A DNA stretch of 64,000 nucleotides, taken from contig NZ_CP039727.1 in the NCBI RefSeq assembly GCF_005154805.1, forward strand, positions 1,113,501-1,177,500, read 5' to 3'. The notes below the pieces were generated by a model. That model was not told the origin of the DNA. It ran no database searches and saw only the letters and a program-made list of their open reading frames with translations. Shown in pieces: positions 23,932 to 32,857 of this stretch (its first letter is position 1; each line of letters opens with the position of its first letter). Source of the DNA: Bacillus sp. S3. Lineage in GTDB: Bacteria; Bacillota; Bacilli; Bacillales; Cytobacillaceae. The translations under genes and the position numbers were made by a program.

Positions 23932-25520
23932 AAGTTTTAATCGTTGATGATGAAAAACATGTTCGCGAAGGTATTAAGCTGCTAGGGGAATGGGAGCAGA
24001 ATGGGATTACGGAAATTTTTGAGGCAGGGAATGGAGAAGAAGCCATTCAACTGATTCAAACACACAAACCGCAGATTATTTTTTCAGATATGAAGATGCC
24101 AAAAATGGATGGCACGCTGCTGTTAGAATGGATAAAGGAAAACCAGCCCGCCAGTAAAACGATTGTTGTGACCGGCTACGATGATTACCATTATATGCGA
24201 AAAGCCATTCATTTCGGGAGTATGGACTATTTGTTAAAGCCTGTCGACCCAGAGATATTAAATCATACATTGGAAAATGCCGTTAAAGAATGGAAGAAAG
24301 AAGAAAACGACAGGGAGAAAAAGGCGAGCAGCGCACAATTAATCAATGAGATGAAGCCCGTTTACCGTGACCGTAAACTAACCCAGCTAATCAACAGTGA
24401 CAAAATCGAAATCGATTTGTATGAAGAATTCGGGTTTCATCCATCGCAGCAGTATACAGTTGTTCTCATCCGGATTAATCAAAAGGCGAGTAAGGCTTTT
24501 AATGGTGACCGGGACTTGACATACTTTACCATCTTAAATATTATCAATGAACTGCTTTTTGAAAGTGAATGTGGAATTGGTTTTCGATATTTGGCTAATA
24601 AGGGCGAAATTGTCATTATTTTTTGGAAACAGTTTGACCGAATTGAGGAGCTTTTAGCCCAAATTTATAAGACGATTAATAATACGATCCATATGTCCTG
24701 TCCGATTGCGATTGGAAAAACGGTTGATAAGAGCACTAGGTTGATTGATTCTTATCAGCATGCAAAACAAGTTATGCTAACTAGCAATCTTTTGAAGGAA
24801 ACGGAAAACCGTGTGTATCGGCAGGATGTACTGTCAGTGGAAACGTTAAAAAGCTTGATGGTCTATACAGCAAATATCGAATTAGCTGTACAAGTAGGTG
24901 AAATCGGAGCATTTGAGGAATTGATTGAGCAAATAGCGAGGGACTATACCGAAAATCAGTATTTATCCTTAAAACAACTACTCCATTTAGAAAATGAATA
25001 TTTAATGATTAGTAATCGCTGGTTTAAAACTTATACTATTACGTTGAAAGTATCGGATGATATTGAAAAACGGATGGATGTTTTTTTTGACAAGAGCGGC
25101 ACCTTTCAGCTGGAAAAATATAAACAGAGGATTAAGCGGGAGATTGCGCTTTTCTTGAAAAAAGTAAAGCGGAAGACGAGTCAGAACACTAGTAATGTAA
25201 TAGTTGAAATTGAAAAATACCTGCAGGCCAATTTTGACCGTGATGTGAAGCTGCAGGAAATATCAGATCACTTCTATATTAGCAGGGAATATATCTCGAG
25301 GAAGTTCAAACAAGAGTTTAATGTAAACATCTCTGATTATATCGTGAAGTTCCGCATGGAACGGGCCAAATCTTTATTGAAAAATAGTCAGTTAAAGATT
25401 TACGAAATAGCGAACATGGTTGGCTATCAGGATGATAAATACTTCCGGAAGGTGTTTAAAAAGGTGATAGGTGTTACACCGAATGAATACCGAGAAGAGT
25501 ATAGCAGAAGCCAAAAATGA
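23928..25520 (+). CDS. Response regulator with AraC DNA-binding domain, YesN-like
   Basis: A 530-residue regulator: receiver domain at residues 1-120 (IVDDEKHVREG; phospho-Asp in FSDMKMPKMDG; VVTGYDDY; LLKPVD), a long middle region typical of YesN proteins, and a C-terminal AraC/XylS pair of helix-turn-helices (about 425-525; ISDHFYISREYISRKFKQEF and IYEIANMVGYQDDKYFRKVFK). Its ATG overlaps the kinase stop (ATGA). The likely targets are the two copies of the 42-nt element at 21909 and 27263, and so the transporter and the catabolic operon. Confidence 0.92.
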   Translation: MKVLIVDDEKHVREGIKLLGEWEQNGITEIFEAGNGEEAIQLIQTHKPQIIFSDMKMPKMDGTLLLEWIKENQPASKTIVVTGYDDYHYMRKAIHFGSMDYLLKPVDPEILNHTLENAVKEWKKEENDREKKASSAQLINEMKPVYRDRKLTQLINSDKIEIDLYEEFGFHPSQQYTVVLIRINQKASKAFNGDRDLTYFTILNIINELLFESECGIGFRYLANKGEIVIIFWKQFDRIEELLAQIYKTINNTIHMSCPIAIGKTVDKSTRLIDSYQHAKQVMLTSNLLKETENRVYRQDVLSVETLKSLMVYTANIELAVQVGEIGAFEELIEQIARDYTENQYLSLKQLLHLENEYLMISNRWFKTYTITLKVSDDIEKRMDVFFDKSGTFQLEKYKQRIKREIALFLKKVKRKTSQNTSNVIVEIEKYLQANFDRDVKLQEISDHFYISREYISRKFKQEFNVNISDYIVKFRMERAKSLLKNSQLKIYEIANMVGYQDDKYFRKVFKKVIGVTPNEYREEYSRSQK

Positions 25521-25545
25521 GCAGAGCCGATAACGGTTACTGCTC
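25519..25545 (+). terminator. Terminator after the two-component genes
   Basis: GAGCAG pairs with CTGCTC around a loop with an extra short stem, followed by GCTTTTTT; it overlaps the stop codon. Confidence 0.65.
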
Positions 25546-25594
25546 GCTTTTTTAACTTTGGAAAGCTATTTTATGAGACTCCTAAAAAAAGCAA

Positions 25595-26368
25595 TTATTC
25601 CATCCGTCTGAATGCACCCGGCGCAATGCCATAATTCTTTTTGAACACTTTATGAAAATAAGGATAGCTGCCAAATCTACATTCTACAGCGATTTGCTCC
25701 AGTGTCATGGTCGTATACTTCATTCTATCTATAGCTGCTGCTACCCGAATTTCCTGTACGTACTCCATCATTGTCTTCCCGACATCGCTCTTGAATAAAT
25801 GAACTGACCGCGAGACACTAAGTCCTGCGTGCCTAGCAACATCTTCTACTCTAAATGTTGTCATAGCATGCTCTTCAATATAGCGCATCATCTTTGTTAC
25901 CGGAAAAGGATAACGGTAGGAGGGGCCAGATTCGCTGATTATCCGCTCAATGGTTAAACAGAGGGCTCTCAGTAAATAGCTAGTAAGTTCTTTATTTTGG
26001 CTGGACTCTGGGCGTCGTTTTTCAATCAGTATATATCGCCATAGGGCTAATAGCTTTTCATCGATGTCAATTCGTGTGACATCCGGCTTGGTGGAACGGC
26101 TCCACCATTCGTCTACCCATGTACCTTCAAAGATCACGTGATAATCTCCGCTGATTTGGCCCTCCTTAACTAGTAATTCATAGTGATCTCCCGGCTTAAT
26201 AAGTAATAGGTCTCCTTTCCCAATCTCCATTTTTCTCCCTTTAACAACAACTTGGCAAATACCTTCCGTTTGCAGCCGAAAGAGATACGAAGGATATCCG
26301 GATTTATGCTGTGAATGATAGCCATTTGTGTGATAGGAATAACTGCAATATAGTATATTAGTCGTCAT
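25595..26368 (-). CDS. AraC-family transcriptional regulator
   Basis: A 257-residue regulator with an N-terminal cupin-like sensor domain (KMEIGKGDLLLIKPGDHYELL) and a C-terminal AraC pair of helix-turn-helices (about 155-255; VEDVARHAGLSVSRSVHLFK and LEQIAVECRFGSYPYFHKVFKK). The start is ATG 26368, preceded by GAGGG; the longer open frame to 26683 overlaps the divergent isomerase gene and is not believed. It is divergent from the TIM-barrel isomerase gene at 26497, with a 128-bp shared promoter region. It may give a second, intracellular sugar signal to the locus. Confidence 0.87.
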   Translation of the reverse strand: MTTNILYCSYSYHTNGYHSQHKSGYPSYLFRLQTEGICQVVVKGRKMEIGKGDLLLIKPGDHYELLVKEGQISGDYHVIFEGTWVDEWWSRSTKPDVTRIDIDEKLLALWRYILIEKRRPESSQNKELTSYLLRALCLTIERIISESGPSYRYPFPVTKMMRYIEEHAMTTFRVEDVARHAGLSVSRSVHLFKSDVGKTMMEYVQEIRVAAAIDRMKYTTMTLEQIAVECRFGSYPYFHKVFKKNYGIAPGAFRRME

Positions 26369-26496
26369 ATGTTCCCTCTTATTTAAATAAAATAGCAAAA
26401 TAGTAGATGTTTTCATTATATCATCTATGTTTATTTTCAAATACATATTGTAGGATGTAATCAAATAAGTGATGTTCAAAGGAGTGTTGGCTAAGG

Positions 26497-27264
26497 ATGT
26501 CAAACATCCCAGTAGCAGTACAAATGTACACATTGCGGGAAGAAAGCGAGCAAGATTTTGCCGGCACCTTAAAAAAAGTGGCGGAGCTGGGCTTTGATGG
26601 AGTTGAGTTTGCAGGGTTTGGAGGATTGACAGCAAAAGAGGTAAAGGCGTTATTGGATGAATTTGGACTGAAGGCAGCGGCAAGCCACATACCGCTTGAT
26701 GAATTGGAAAAGAATTTAGCTGGGGTTATTGAAGATCAAAAAGTATTGGAAAGTAAATATGTTGTCTGTCCATACTTAATGCCCGATTGTAGAAGTGAAG
26801 AGGATTATAAAACCTTAATTTCTTTTTTAGACCAAGCTGGGGAAACATGTCGTCGAGAAGGGATTACCCTTTGCTATCACAATCATGATTTTGAACTGGA
26901 ACGATTGTCTGATGGCAGAATGGCACTTGAAGCTATTTATGATGATACAAGAGCTGATAATGTAAAGGCAGAGTTTGATGTGTATTGGCTGACAAAGGCA
27001 GGCGAAAAGCCGGTGGAATGGATCAATCGCTATCAAAATCGAATCCCGCTTATTCATTTGAAAGATATGACAACGGACGCTGAGGAATTTTTTGCAGAGC
27101 TTGGAACAGGTGGAGTTGATATAGAAGCCGTGCTTAATATTGGAGATAAAGCCGATGTCCGTTGGTGGATAGTCGAACAGGATTTTTCCCGCAGGACGCC
27201 CTTTGAAAGTATTGAAATCAGCCGGGATTACTTGAAAAAGATAGGAATGATGGAATCTATCTAG
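26497..27264 (+). CDS. Sugar phosphate isomerase/epimerase-like TIM-barrel protein
   Basis: A 255-residue xylose-isomerase-like (AP_endonuc_2) TIM barrel. Expected metal ligands are visible: Glu in GVEFAGFG, Glu/His in YHNHDFELE, Asp in KAEFDVYWLTKAG, His in IPLIHLKDM and Glu in WIVEQDFS. Family members are epimerases, isomerases, dehydratases, or lyases acting on 3-keto sugars and glycosides. AAAGGAG is 12 nt before the ATG, somewhat far. It precedes the thuA-like operon; the 42-nt element begins inside its stop codon, so the downstream genes have their own promoter. The reaction is not proven. Confidence 0.82.
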   Translation: MSNIPVAVQMYTLREESEQDFAGTLKKVAELGFDGVEFAGFGGLTAKEVKALLDEFGLKAAASHIPLDELEKNLAGVIEDQKVLESKYVVCPYLMPDCRSEEDYKTLISFLDQAGETCRREGITLCYHNHDFELERLSDGRMALEAIYDDTRADNVKAEFDVYWLTKAGEKPVEWINRYQNRIPLIHLKDMTTDAEEFFAELGTGGVDIEAVLNIGDKADVRWWIVEQDFSRRTPFESIEISRDYLKKIGMMESI

Positions 27265-27304
27265 TTCAATATTTTCCACCCTATCCGACAATGTAAGCCG
27301 TTTC
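27263..27304 (+). promoter_or_regulatory. Shared 42-nt regulatory element, thuA-operon copy
   Basis: Second copy of the element at 21909-21950 (39 of 42 positions identical when that one is read on the minus strand). It begins at AGTTCAATA, overlapping the isomerase stop codon, and ends 63 nt before the thuA-like start. Both copies are followed by A/T-rich sequence with CTAAAAT that could form a -10 region. Confidence 0.8.
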
Positions 27305-27367
27305 AATAATTCTCTCATTCTCTAAAATAAAGATAAAGCGAACAATCAAAAAGGAGTGTCAATCATC

Positions 27368-28093
27368 ATGTTAAAAGTAACCGTATGGAATGAAAACCGT
27401 CACGAACAAAAAAATCCGGTTGTCAGAGATATATACCCGACTGGAATCCATGGAGCCATTGCCGATTTCCTTCAAGCTGAAGGATTTGAAGCGGGAACCG
27501 CTACACTGGATGAACCGGAGCACGGCTTAACAGATGAAGTACTTGCTAACACGGATGTATTAGTTTGGTGGGGGCACCTCGCTCACGGTGAAGTGAAAGA
27601 TGAGATTGTTCAAAAGGTGCAGCAGCGTGTCCTTGACGGCATGGGACTGATTGTCCTACATTCTGGCCATTTTTCAAAAATCTTCAAAACATTAATGGGG
27701 ACTAGCTGTGACTTGAAGTGGCGCGAAGCCGACGAAAAAGAGCGCCTATGGGTTGTAAGCCCAAGCCACCCGATTGCTGAAGGAATCTCTGAATATATCG
27801 AATTAGAAAAAGAAGAAATGTACGGTGAGCATTTTGATATCCCACAGCCAGATGAGTTGATTTTTACAAGCTGGTTTGAAGGCGGCGAAGTATTCCGCAG
27901 CGGATGTACCTACAAACGCGGAAATGGTAAGGTGTTTTATTTCCGGCCTGGTCATGAAACCTATCCGACCTATCATAATAAACAAATTCAGCGTGTCATC
28001 ATTAATGCAGTGAAATGGGCACAGCCAGTGAAACGGGAACGCCCTGTTTATGGAAACGCTAAGCCTTTAGAAGAAATTAAAGGGGGAAAATAA
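27368..28093 (+). CDS. ThuA-like (trehalose utilisation) protein
   Basis: A 241-residue protein of the ThuA family, which has a glutamine-amidotransferase-like fold. Visible features: [20 protein letters not shown] at the N-terminus, [28 protein letters not shown] (the central His/Ser turn), and [14 protein letters not shown] near the end. In Rhizobium ThuA works with the dehydrogenase ThuB in converting disaccharides through 3-keto forms. The start is ATG 27368; GTG 27356 is part of the AAGGAGTG ribosome binding site. It leads a tight operon (2-nt gap to the next gene) with two dehydrogenases and an isomerase. Confidence 0.88.
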   Translation: MLKVTVWNENRHEQKNPVVRDIYPTGIHGAIADFLQAEGFEAGTATLDEPEHGLTDEVLANTDVLVWWGHLAHGEVKDEIVQKVQQRVLDGMGLIVLHSGHFSKIFKTLMGTSCDLKWREADEKERLWVVSPSHPIAEGISEYIELEKEEMYGEHFDIPQPDELIFTSWFEGGEVFRSGCTYKRGNGKVFYFRPGHETYPTYHNKQIQRVIINAVKWAQPVKRERPVYGNAKPLEEIKGGK

Positions 28094-28095
28094 CA

Positions 28096-29130
28096 ATGGG
28101 AAAATTAAGAATTGGGGTCATCGGATGCGGCAGTATTGCCCAGCATCGCCATCTGCCAGAATATAAAGCTAATAAAAATGTTGAGCTTATTGCTGTTTGT
28201 GACATCAATGAAGCACGTGCAAAGCAAGTAGCGGATAAGTTTGAAGCCACTGCCTATTCAAGCTATGAAGAGTTATTAAATAGCGGCACGGTTGATGCGG
28301 TCAGCGTTTGTACGCCAAACTATCTTCATGCACCCATCTCGATTGCGGCATTGGAAGCAGGTGTTCATGTTCTTTGCGAAAAACCAATGGCAACATCGAA
28401 AAGAGAAGCGGAGGCCATGATTGCAGCTGCGAAAGATAGCGGCAAAAAGTTGATGATTGCCCATAATCAGCGTTTTGTCCCTTCCCATCAAAAAGCACGC
28501 CAATTAATTGCGAGCGGTGAAATTGGCAAAATATACAGTTTCCGTACAGCCTTCGGACATGGCGGTCCGGAAGGCTGGAGTGTCGAGGGCAAGGAAGGCT
28601 GGTTTTTCCAAAAAGAAAAAGCATTTGTTGGCGCGATGGGCGATTTAGGTGTTCATAAAACAGACTTATTGCGATATGTATTAGGAGAAGAAATTACCGA
28701 AGTGGGTTCCTTTGTAGAAACGAGCGCGAAAGACTTTGCAACGGTTGATGATAATGCAGTTTGTGTATTAAAAACAGAAAGCGGAATCATCGGAACCCTT
28801 GCCGCTAGCTGGGCCTATGTAAGTAAAGAAGATAATTCTACTATTATATATGGTGAAAAGGCGATTCTTCGCTTAGAAGAAGACCCCGCCCATTCACTCG
28901 TTGTCCAATATGCGAATGGTGAAGTCGTCAAATACGAACTTGGGAAAATTCAATCCAATGATGAGGGCGGTCAAAATAATTCTCACGTGATTGAGAAGTT
29001 TGTGAAGTGCATTCTTCTTAATGAGGAGCCGCCGGTTCCTGGTGAGGAAGGGATGAAATCATTAGCGGTCATATTGGCGGCCCTTGAGTCGAATGAAACA
29101 AAACAAATTGTCAGAGTGAACGAACGATGA
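28096..29130 (+). CDS. Gfo/Idh/MocA family oxidoreductase (first)
   Basis: A 344-residue NAD(P)-dependent dehydrogenase. The Rossmann motif is VIGCGSIAQHRHLPEY (residues 7-22), followed by the catalytic CEKPMA Lys and the substrate-domain motif GDLGVHKTDLLRYVLGE with the conserved Asp and His. Family members oxidise sugar hydroxyls, often at C3 of glucosides. It starts 2 nt after the thuA-like stop and overlaps the next dehydrogenase by 4 nt (ATGA). Probably the first oxidation or the final reduction step of a glycoside pathway; which of the two cannot be told. Confidence 0.9.
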   Translation: MGKLRIGVIGCGSIAQHRHLPEYKANKNVELIAVCDINEARAKQVADKFEATAYSSYEELLNSGTVDAVSVCTPNYLHAPISIAALEAGVHVLCEKPMATSKREAEAMIAAAKDSGKKLMIAHNQRFVPSHQKARQLIASGEIGKIYSFRTAFGHGGPEGWSVEGKEGWFFQKEKAFVGAMGDLGVHKTDLLRYVLGEEITEVGSFVETSAKDFATVDDNAVCVLKTESGIIGTLAASWAYVSKEDNSTIIYGEKAILRLEEDPAHSLVVQYANGEVVKYELGKIQSNDEGGQNNSHVIEKFVKCILLNEEPPVPGEEGMKSLAVILAALESNETKQIVRVNER

Positions 29131-30146
29131 AAAAACTGCGAATTGGCTTAATCGGGGTCGGCGGCATTGCACAGGGCCGCCATATCCCTGCATTTCTTCA
29201 ATTAAGTGATATCTGTGAAATAACAGCAGTAAGTGATGTAAACAGTGAAAGAGCTCTTGCAATCGCTGAGAAACATAGTATCCCATATGTTTTTGCGGAT
29301 TATCGGGATCTATTTTCAAAAGTGGATGCCGTTTGTATTTGTACGCCAAATAAATTCCATGCTGAGATTACGATTGCTGCTTTTGAGGCAGGAGTACACG
29401 TTCTTTGCGAGAAGCCGATGGCTCTTAATGCGGATGAGTGCGAAGCGATGATAAACGCTTCGCAAAAAGCGGGCAAGGTACTGGCGATTGCCTATCATTA
29501 CCGTTTTATGAAAGAAGCACAAGCGGCTAAAAAGGTGATGGGGGAAGTTGGAACACCGCTAGTGGTAAGGGTCCAGGCATTAAGACGCCGCAAAGTTCCA
29601 GGCTGGGGCGTTTTTACCAATAAAGACCTTCAAGGCGGGGGAAGCCTAATTGATTTTGGCTGCCATCTTCTTGATTTAGCCCTTTGGCTGATGGGAAACC
29701 CAAAACATATCGAGGTGTCAGGCACCACTTATAATGCGTTAAGCAGAATTCCTGATCAAGTGAACCAATGGGGAACCTTTGATCACGAATCCTTTAATGT
29801 GGATGATCATGTCACGGCTTATATGAAATTTGAAAATGGCGCATCAATGCTATTCGAAACGTCATGGGCAGCCAATATTAAAGATGATGTTGCAAATGTT
29901 AGTATTTCAGGTGTCACTGGCGGCATAAATGTATTCCCATTGGAGCTTTATACTTCAAAGAACGGAATGCTATTAAACAGCGGGGCTCCTTGGCTGCCGG
30001 GTGAGGATGATCCAGATTTACCGCAGGCAAAGAATTTTATCAACGCATGTGTCGGACTTGAAGAACTAGTGGTCAAGCCTGAAGAGGCATTGCAAGTTTC
30101 ACAAATTATCGACCGAATTTATGAGAGTGGGAGGAATTCATTATGA
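29127..30146 (+). CDS. Gfo/Idh/MocA family oxidoreductase (second)
   Basis: A 339-residue dehydrogenase with the Rossmann motif LIGVGGIAQGRHIPAF, the catalytic CEKPMALN Lys, and SLIDFGCHLLDLALWLMG with the conserved Asp and His. It differs clearly from its upstream neighbour (longer insertion with RRRKVPGWGVF), so it is not a recent duplicate. The gene overlaps both neighbours by 4 nt. A copy of the GGTGTCAGGCACC repeat lies inside the coding sequence at 29714, encoding part of EVSGTTYN. Two dehydrogenases in one operon fit an oxidise-cleave-reduce scheme. Confidence 0.9.
   Translation: MKKLRIGLIGVGGIAQGRHIPAFLQLSDICEITAVSDVNSERALAIAEKHSIPYVFADYRDLFSKVDAVCICTPNKFHAEITIAAFEAGVHVLCEKPMALNADECEAMINASQKAGKVLAIAYHYRFMKEAQAAKKVMGEVGTPLVVRVQALRRRKVPGWGVFTNKDLQGGGSLIDFGCHLLDLALWLMGNPKHIEVSGTTYNALSRIPDQVNQWGTFDHESFNVDDHVTAYMKFENGASMLFETSWAANIKDDVANVSISGVTGGINVFPLELYTSKNGMLLNSGAPWLPGEDDPDLPQAKNFINACVGLEELVVKPEEALQVSQIIDRIYESGRNSL
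29714..29727. repeat. GGTGCCTGACACC repeat, copy 3 (within a coding sequence)
   Basis: GGTGTCAGGCACCA inside the second Gfo/Idh/MocA gene, in frame and without disruption. Unlike the other copies it lacks the outer T; it may be a coincidence of codon choice. Confidence 0.45.
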
Positions 30147-31111
30147 AACTAGGTGTTTTTACCGTACTTTTTGCGGAAAAATCATTTGAAGATATGCTGG
30201 ATACTGTAAAAAATGCAGGATTACAAGCGGTTGAAATTGGAACCGGCTGCTATCCGGGAAACAATCATTGTGATCTAGATACGTTATTGGAAAGTGAAGA
30301 AGCCCGCCGCAAATATATTCAGAAGGTTGAAGAGCGTGGTCTCATGATTAGTGCTTTCAGCTGCCATGGCAATCCGATTTCCCCTGAAAAGGAATTTGCT
30401 GCAAATTCTCATGAAACTCTTTTAAAGACGATTAAATTGGCTTCTTTACTTGGTGTGCCTGTAGTGAACTGTTTTTCAGGAACAGCAGGCGACCATGATG
30501 GCGCGAAATATCCAAACTGGCCTGTTACTCCATGGCCAAATGAATACGGCTCCGTTTTACAGTGGCAATGGGACGAAAAGCTGATTCCATACTGGAAAGA
30601 GGTTGGCCAATATGCCAAGGACCATAATGTGAAAATTGGTCTTGAACTTCATGGAGGTTTTTTAGTTCATACACCATATACGTTGTTAAAATTACGTGCG
30701 GAAACATGTGATGCCATTGGTGCTAATTTAGACCCAAGCCATCTATGGTGGCAGGGGATTGATCCGGTAGCAGCGATTAAAATTTTGGCAAAAGAAAATG
30801 CGATTCATCATTTCCATGCGAAAGACACATACATTGATCAGGATAATGTGAATATGTATGGATTAACGGATATGCAGCCATACGGGGAAGTGCGCTCACG
30901 TGCCTGGACTTTCCGTTCAGTTGGCTGTGGACATAGTTTAAAAGAATGGTCGGACATGATGAGCGCCCTTCGCACGTACGGTTATGATTATGTGGTCAGC
31001 ATCGAGCATGAGGATCCGATTATGTCGATTGAGGAAGGCTTTAACCGGGCTGTTGTTAATTTAAAATCTGTCATAATTGAAGAACCTGTATCGCAAATGT
31101 GGTGGGTCTAA
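30143..31111 (+). CDS. Sugar phosphate isomerase/epimerase-like TIM-barrel protein
   Basis: A 322-residue xylose-isomerase-like TIM barrel. Candidate metal ligands: Glu in AVEIGTGCYPGNNHCD, Glu in IGLELHGGFLVH, Asp/His in NLDPSHLWWQGID and His in HHFHAKDTYID, with Glu in VVSIEHEDP. The GNNHCD and HAKDT text resembles proteins that travel with ThuA and Gfo/Idh/MocA enzymes. It overlaps the second dehydrogenase by 4 nt and is followed after 27 nt by the GH13 gene. It could epimerise, or cleave a 3-keto-glycoside by elimination; the sequence does not decide. Confidence 0.87.
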   Translation: MKLGVFTVLFAEKSFEDMLDTVKNAGLQAVEIGTGCYPGNNHCDLDTLLESEEARRKYIQKVEERGLMISAFSCHGNPISPEKEFAANSHETLLKTIKLASLLGVPVVNCFSGTAGDHDGAKYPNWPVTPWPNEYGSVLQWQWDEKLIPYWKEVGQYAKDHNVKIGLELHGGFLVHTPYTLLKLRAETCDAIGANLDPSHLWWQGIDPVAAIKILAKENAIHHFHAKDTYIDQDNVNMYGLTDMQPYGEVRSRAWTFRSVGCGHSLKEWSDMMSALRTYGYDYVVSIEHEDPIMSIEEGFNRAVVNLKSVIIEEPVSQMWWV

Positions 31112-31138
31112 CGGCTAATTTTCAAAAAGAGGTGCATC

Positions 31139-32809
31139 ATGAGCAAAAAGTGGTGGAAAGAAAGTGTCGCCTATCAGGTTTACCCGCGAAGCTTCATGGA
31201 TAGCAATGGGGACGGGATTGGTGATTTAAAAGGGGTAACATCCAAATTAGATTACTTAAAAGAGCTGGGAATTGATGTCATTTGGCTGTCGCCAATGTTC
31301 AAATCACCAAATGATGACAATGGTTATGATATCTCTGATTACCAAGATATTATGGATGAATTCGGGACAATGGCCGATTTCGATGAGCTGCTAGAAGGCG
31401 TTCATCAGCGCGGTATGAAGTTGATCCTAGATTTGGTCATCAATCATACAAGCGATGAACATCCATGGTTTATTGAATCCCGTTCTTCCAAGGATAATCC
31501 AAAACGTGATTGGTACATTTGGAGAGATGGTAAAGCTGGAAAACAACCAAATAACTGGGAATCAATTTTCAGCGGTCCTGCATGGAGGTATGATAAAAAA
31601 ACGGATCAATATTTCATGCACATCTTTTCTGCCCGTCAGCCTGATTTAAACTGGGAAAATTCTGAGGTTCGGGATGCGCTCCACAGCATGGTGAATTGGT
31701 GGCTCGACAAAGGTATCGACGGTTTTCGTGTGGATGCCATTTCTCATATTAAAAAAGAACCGGGATTCCCAGATATGCCTAACCCGGATCATTTAGATTA
31801 CGTCCCATGTTTTCCTAAAATGATGAATGTGGATGGGATTGATGAGTGGTTAAGAGAACTTTCTGAGAAAACGATCAAGAACTATGACGTGATGACTGTT
31901 GGCGAGGCAAACGGGGTCGGGCTAGATGATGCCGATCGTTGGGTTGGCGAAGAAAACGGCTATTTCAATATGATTTTCCAATTTGAGTTTTTGAACCTTT
32001 GGAATAAGGATGCAAAAGGCGGTACAGATGTACGCGCTTTGAAGAAGAACTTAACCAAATGGCAAAAAGGGCTGGAAGGCAAGGGATGGAACGCCTTATT
32101 CATTGAAAACCATGACCAGCCGCGCCGAGTTTCAAGCTGGGGCGACGATAAGAAATATTGGCAAGAAAGTGCCAAGATGCTAGGTGCCCTATACTTCCTA
32201 ATGAAGGGCACGCCATTTATCTATCAAGGGCAGGAAATTGGAATGACCAATATCCAATTCCCATCCATTGAAGATTATAATGATGTCGGAATGGTCAACT
32301 TTTACCATGTCGAAACAGCCAAAGGCCGTCCACATGATGAGATTATGGAGATAATTTGGAAGCAATGCCGTGACAATGCCCGAACGCCGATGCAATGGAA
32401 TGGCACCAACATGGGCGGATTTACAATAGCTGACCATACCTGGCTTGGGATAAATCCAAACTATAGGGAAATCAACGTTGAAAAACAAGTAAACGATCCT
32501 GATTCTATTTTTAATTTTTATAAGAAATTGATTCAACTACGCAAGAACAATCCATTGTTTGTTTACGGCACCTATGAATTATTACTAGCAAACCATCCTA
32601 GGCTGTTTGTTTATATACGGAAATTAGGCAGCAGACAGGCCATTGTTATCAATAACTTTAGTGCAAAAGAAACTCGGTTTAAATTGCCGTCGAGCGTAAA
32701 CTATTCCACGTCTGACCTTGTTCTGCACAATTATGACGTGTCTGGACAGAAATTACGTAAAGAATTCACACTTAAACCTTATGAAAATAGAGTATATTTA
32801 TTGAAATAA
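31139..32809 (+). CDS. GH13 alpha-glucosidase (oligo-1,6-glucosidase-like)
   Basis: A 556-residue GH13 enzyme with all conserved regions: DLVINHTSDEHPWF (region I), GFRVDAISHI (nucleophile Asp, about residue 199), VGEANG (acid/base Glu) and FIENHDQPR (stabilising Asp), then the C-terminal beta domain. The QPDLNWEN segment and overall length fit alpha-1,6- or alpha-glucosidases and trehalose-6-phosphate hydrolases of the MalL/TreC group. No signal peptide, so it acts on imported sugar. AGAGGTG precedes the ATG. Last gene of the thuA-like operon, followed by a terminator; it implies an alpha-glucoside substrate for the locus. Confidence 0.9.
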   Translation: MSKKWWKESVAYQVYPRSFMDSNGDGIGDLKGVTSKLDYLKELGIDVIWLSPMFKSPNDDNGYDISDYQDIMDEFGTMADFDELLEGVHQRGMKLILDLVINHTSDEHPWFIESRSSKDNPKRDWYIWRDGKAGKQPNNWESIFSGPAWRYDKKTDQYFMHIFSARQPDLNWENSEVRDALHSMVNWWLDKGIDGFRVDAISHIKKEPGFPDMPNPDHLDYVPCFPKMMNVDGIDEWLRELSEKTIKNYDVMTVGEANGVGLDDADRWVGEENGYFNMIFQFEFLNLWNKDAKGGTDVRALKKNLTKWQKGLEGKGWNALFIENHDQPRRVSSWGDDKKYWQESAKMLGALYFLMKGTPFIYQGQEIGMTNIQFPSIEDYNDVGMVNFYHVETAKGRPHDEIMEIIWKQCRDNARTPMQWNGTNMGGFTIADHTWLGINPNYREINVEKQVNDPDSIFNFYKKLIQLRKNNPLFVYGTYELLLANHPRLFVYIRKLGSRQAIVINNFSAKETRFKLPSSVNYSTSDLVLHNYDVSGQKLRKEFTLKPYENRVYLLK

Positions 32810-32812
32810 AAC

Positions 32813-32840
32813 AAGACGATTCGGATTTCCGAATCGTCTT
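32813..32840 (+). terminator. Terminator after the GH13 gene
   Basis: AAGACGATTCGG pairs with CCGAATCGTCTT over a 4-nt loop, followed by TTGCC after the T-run of the stem; it closes the catabolic operon. Confidence 0.8.
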
Positions 32841-32857
32841 TTGCCTTGAAGAATAGG

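Noticed and set aside
26369..26683. N-terminal extension of the AraC regulator frame
   Set aside because: It overlaps the start of the divergent isomerase gene, encodes a low-complexity Leu/Pro-rich stretch, and ATG 26368 has a proper ribosome binding site.
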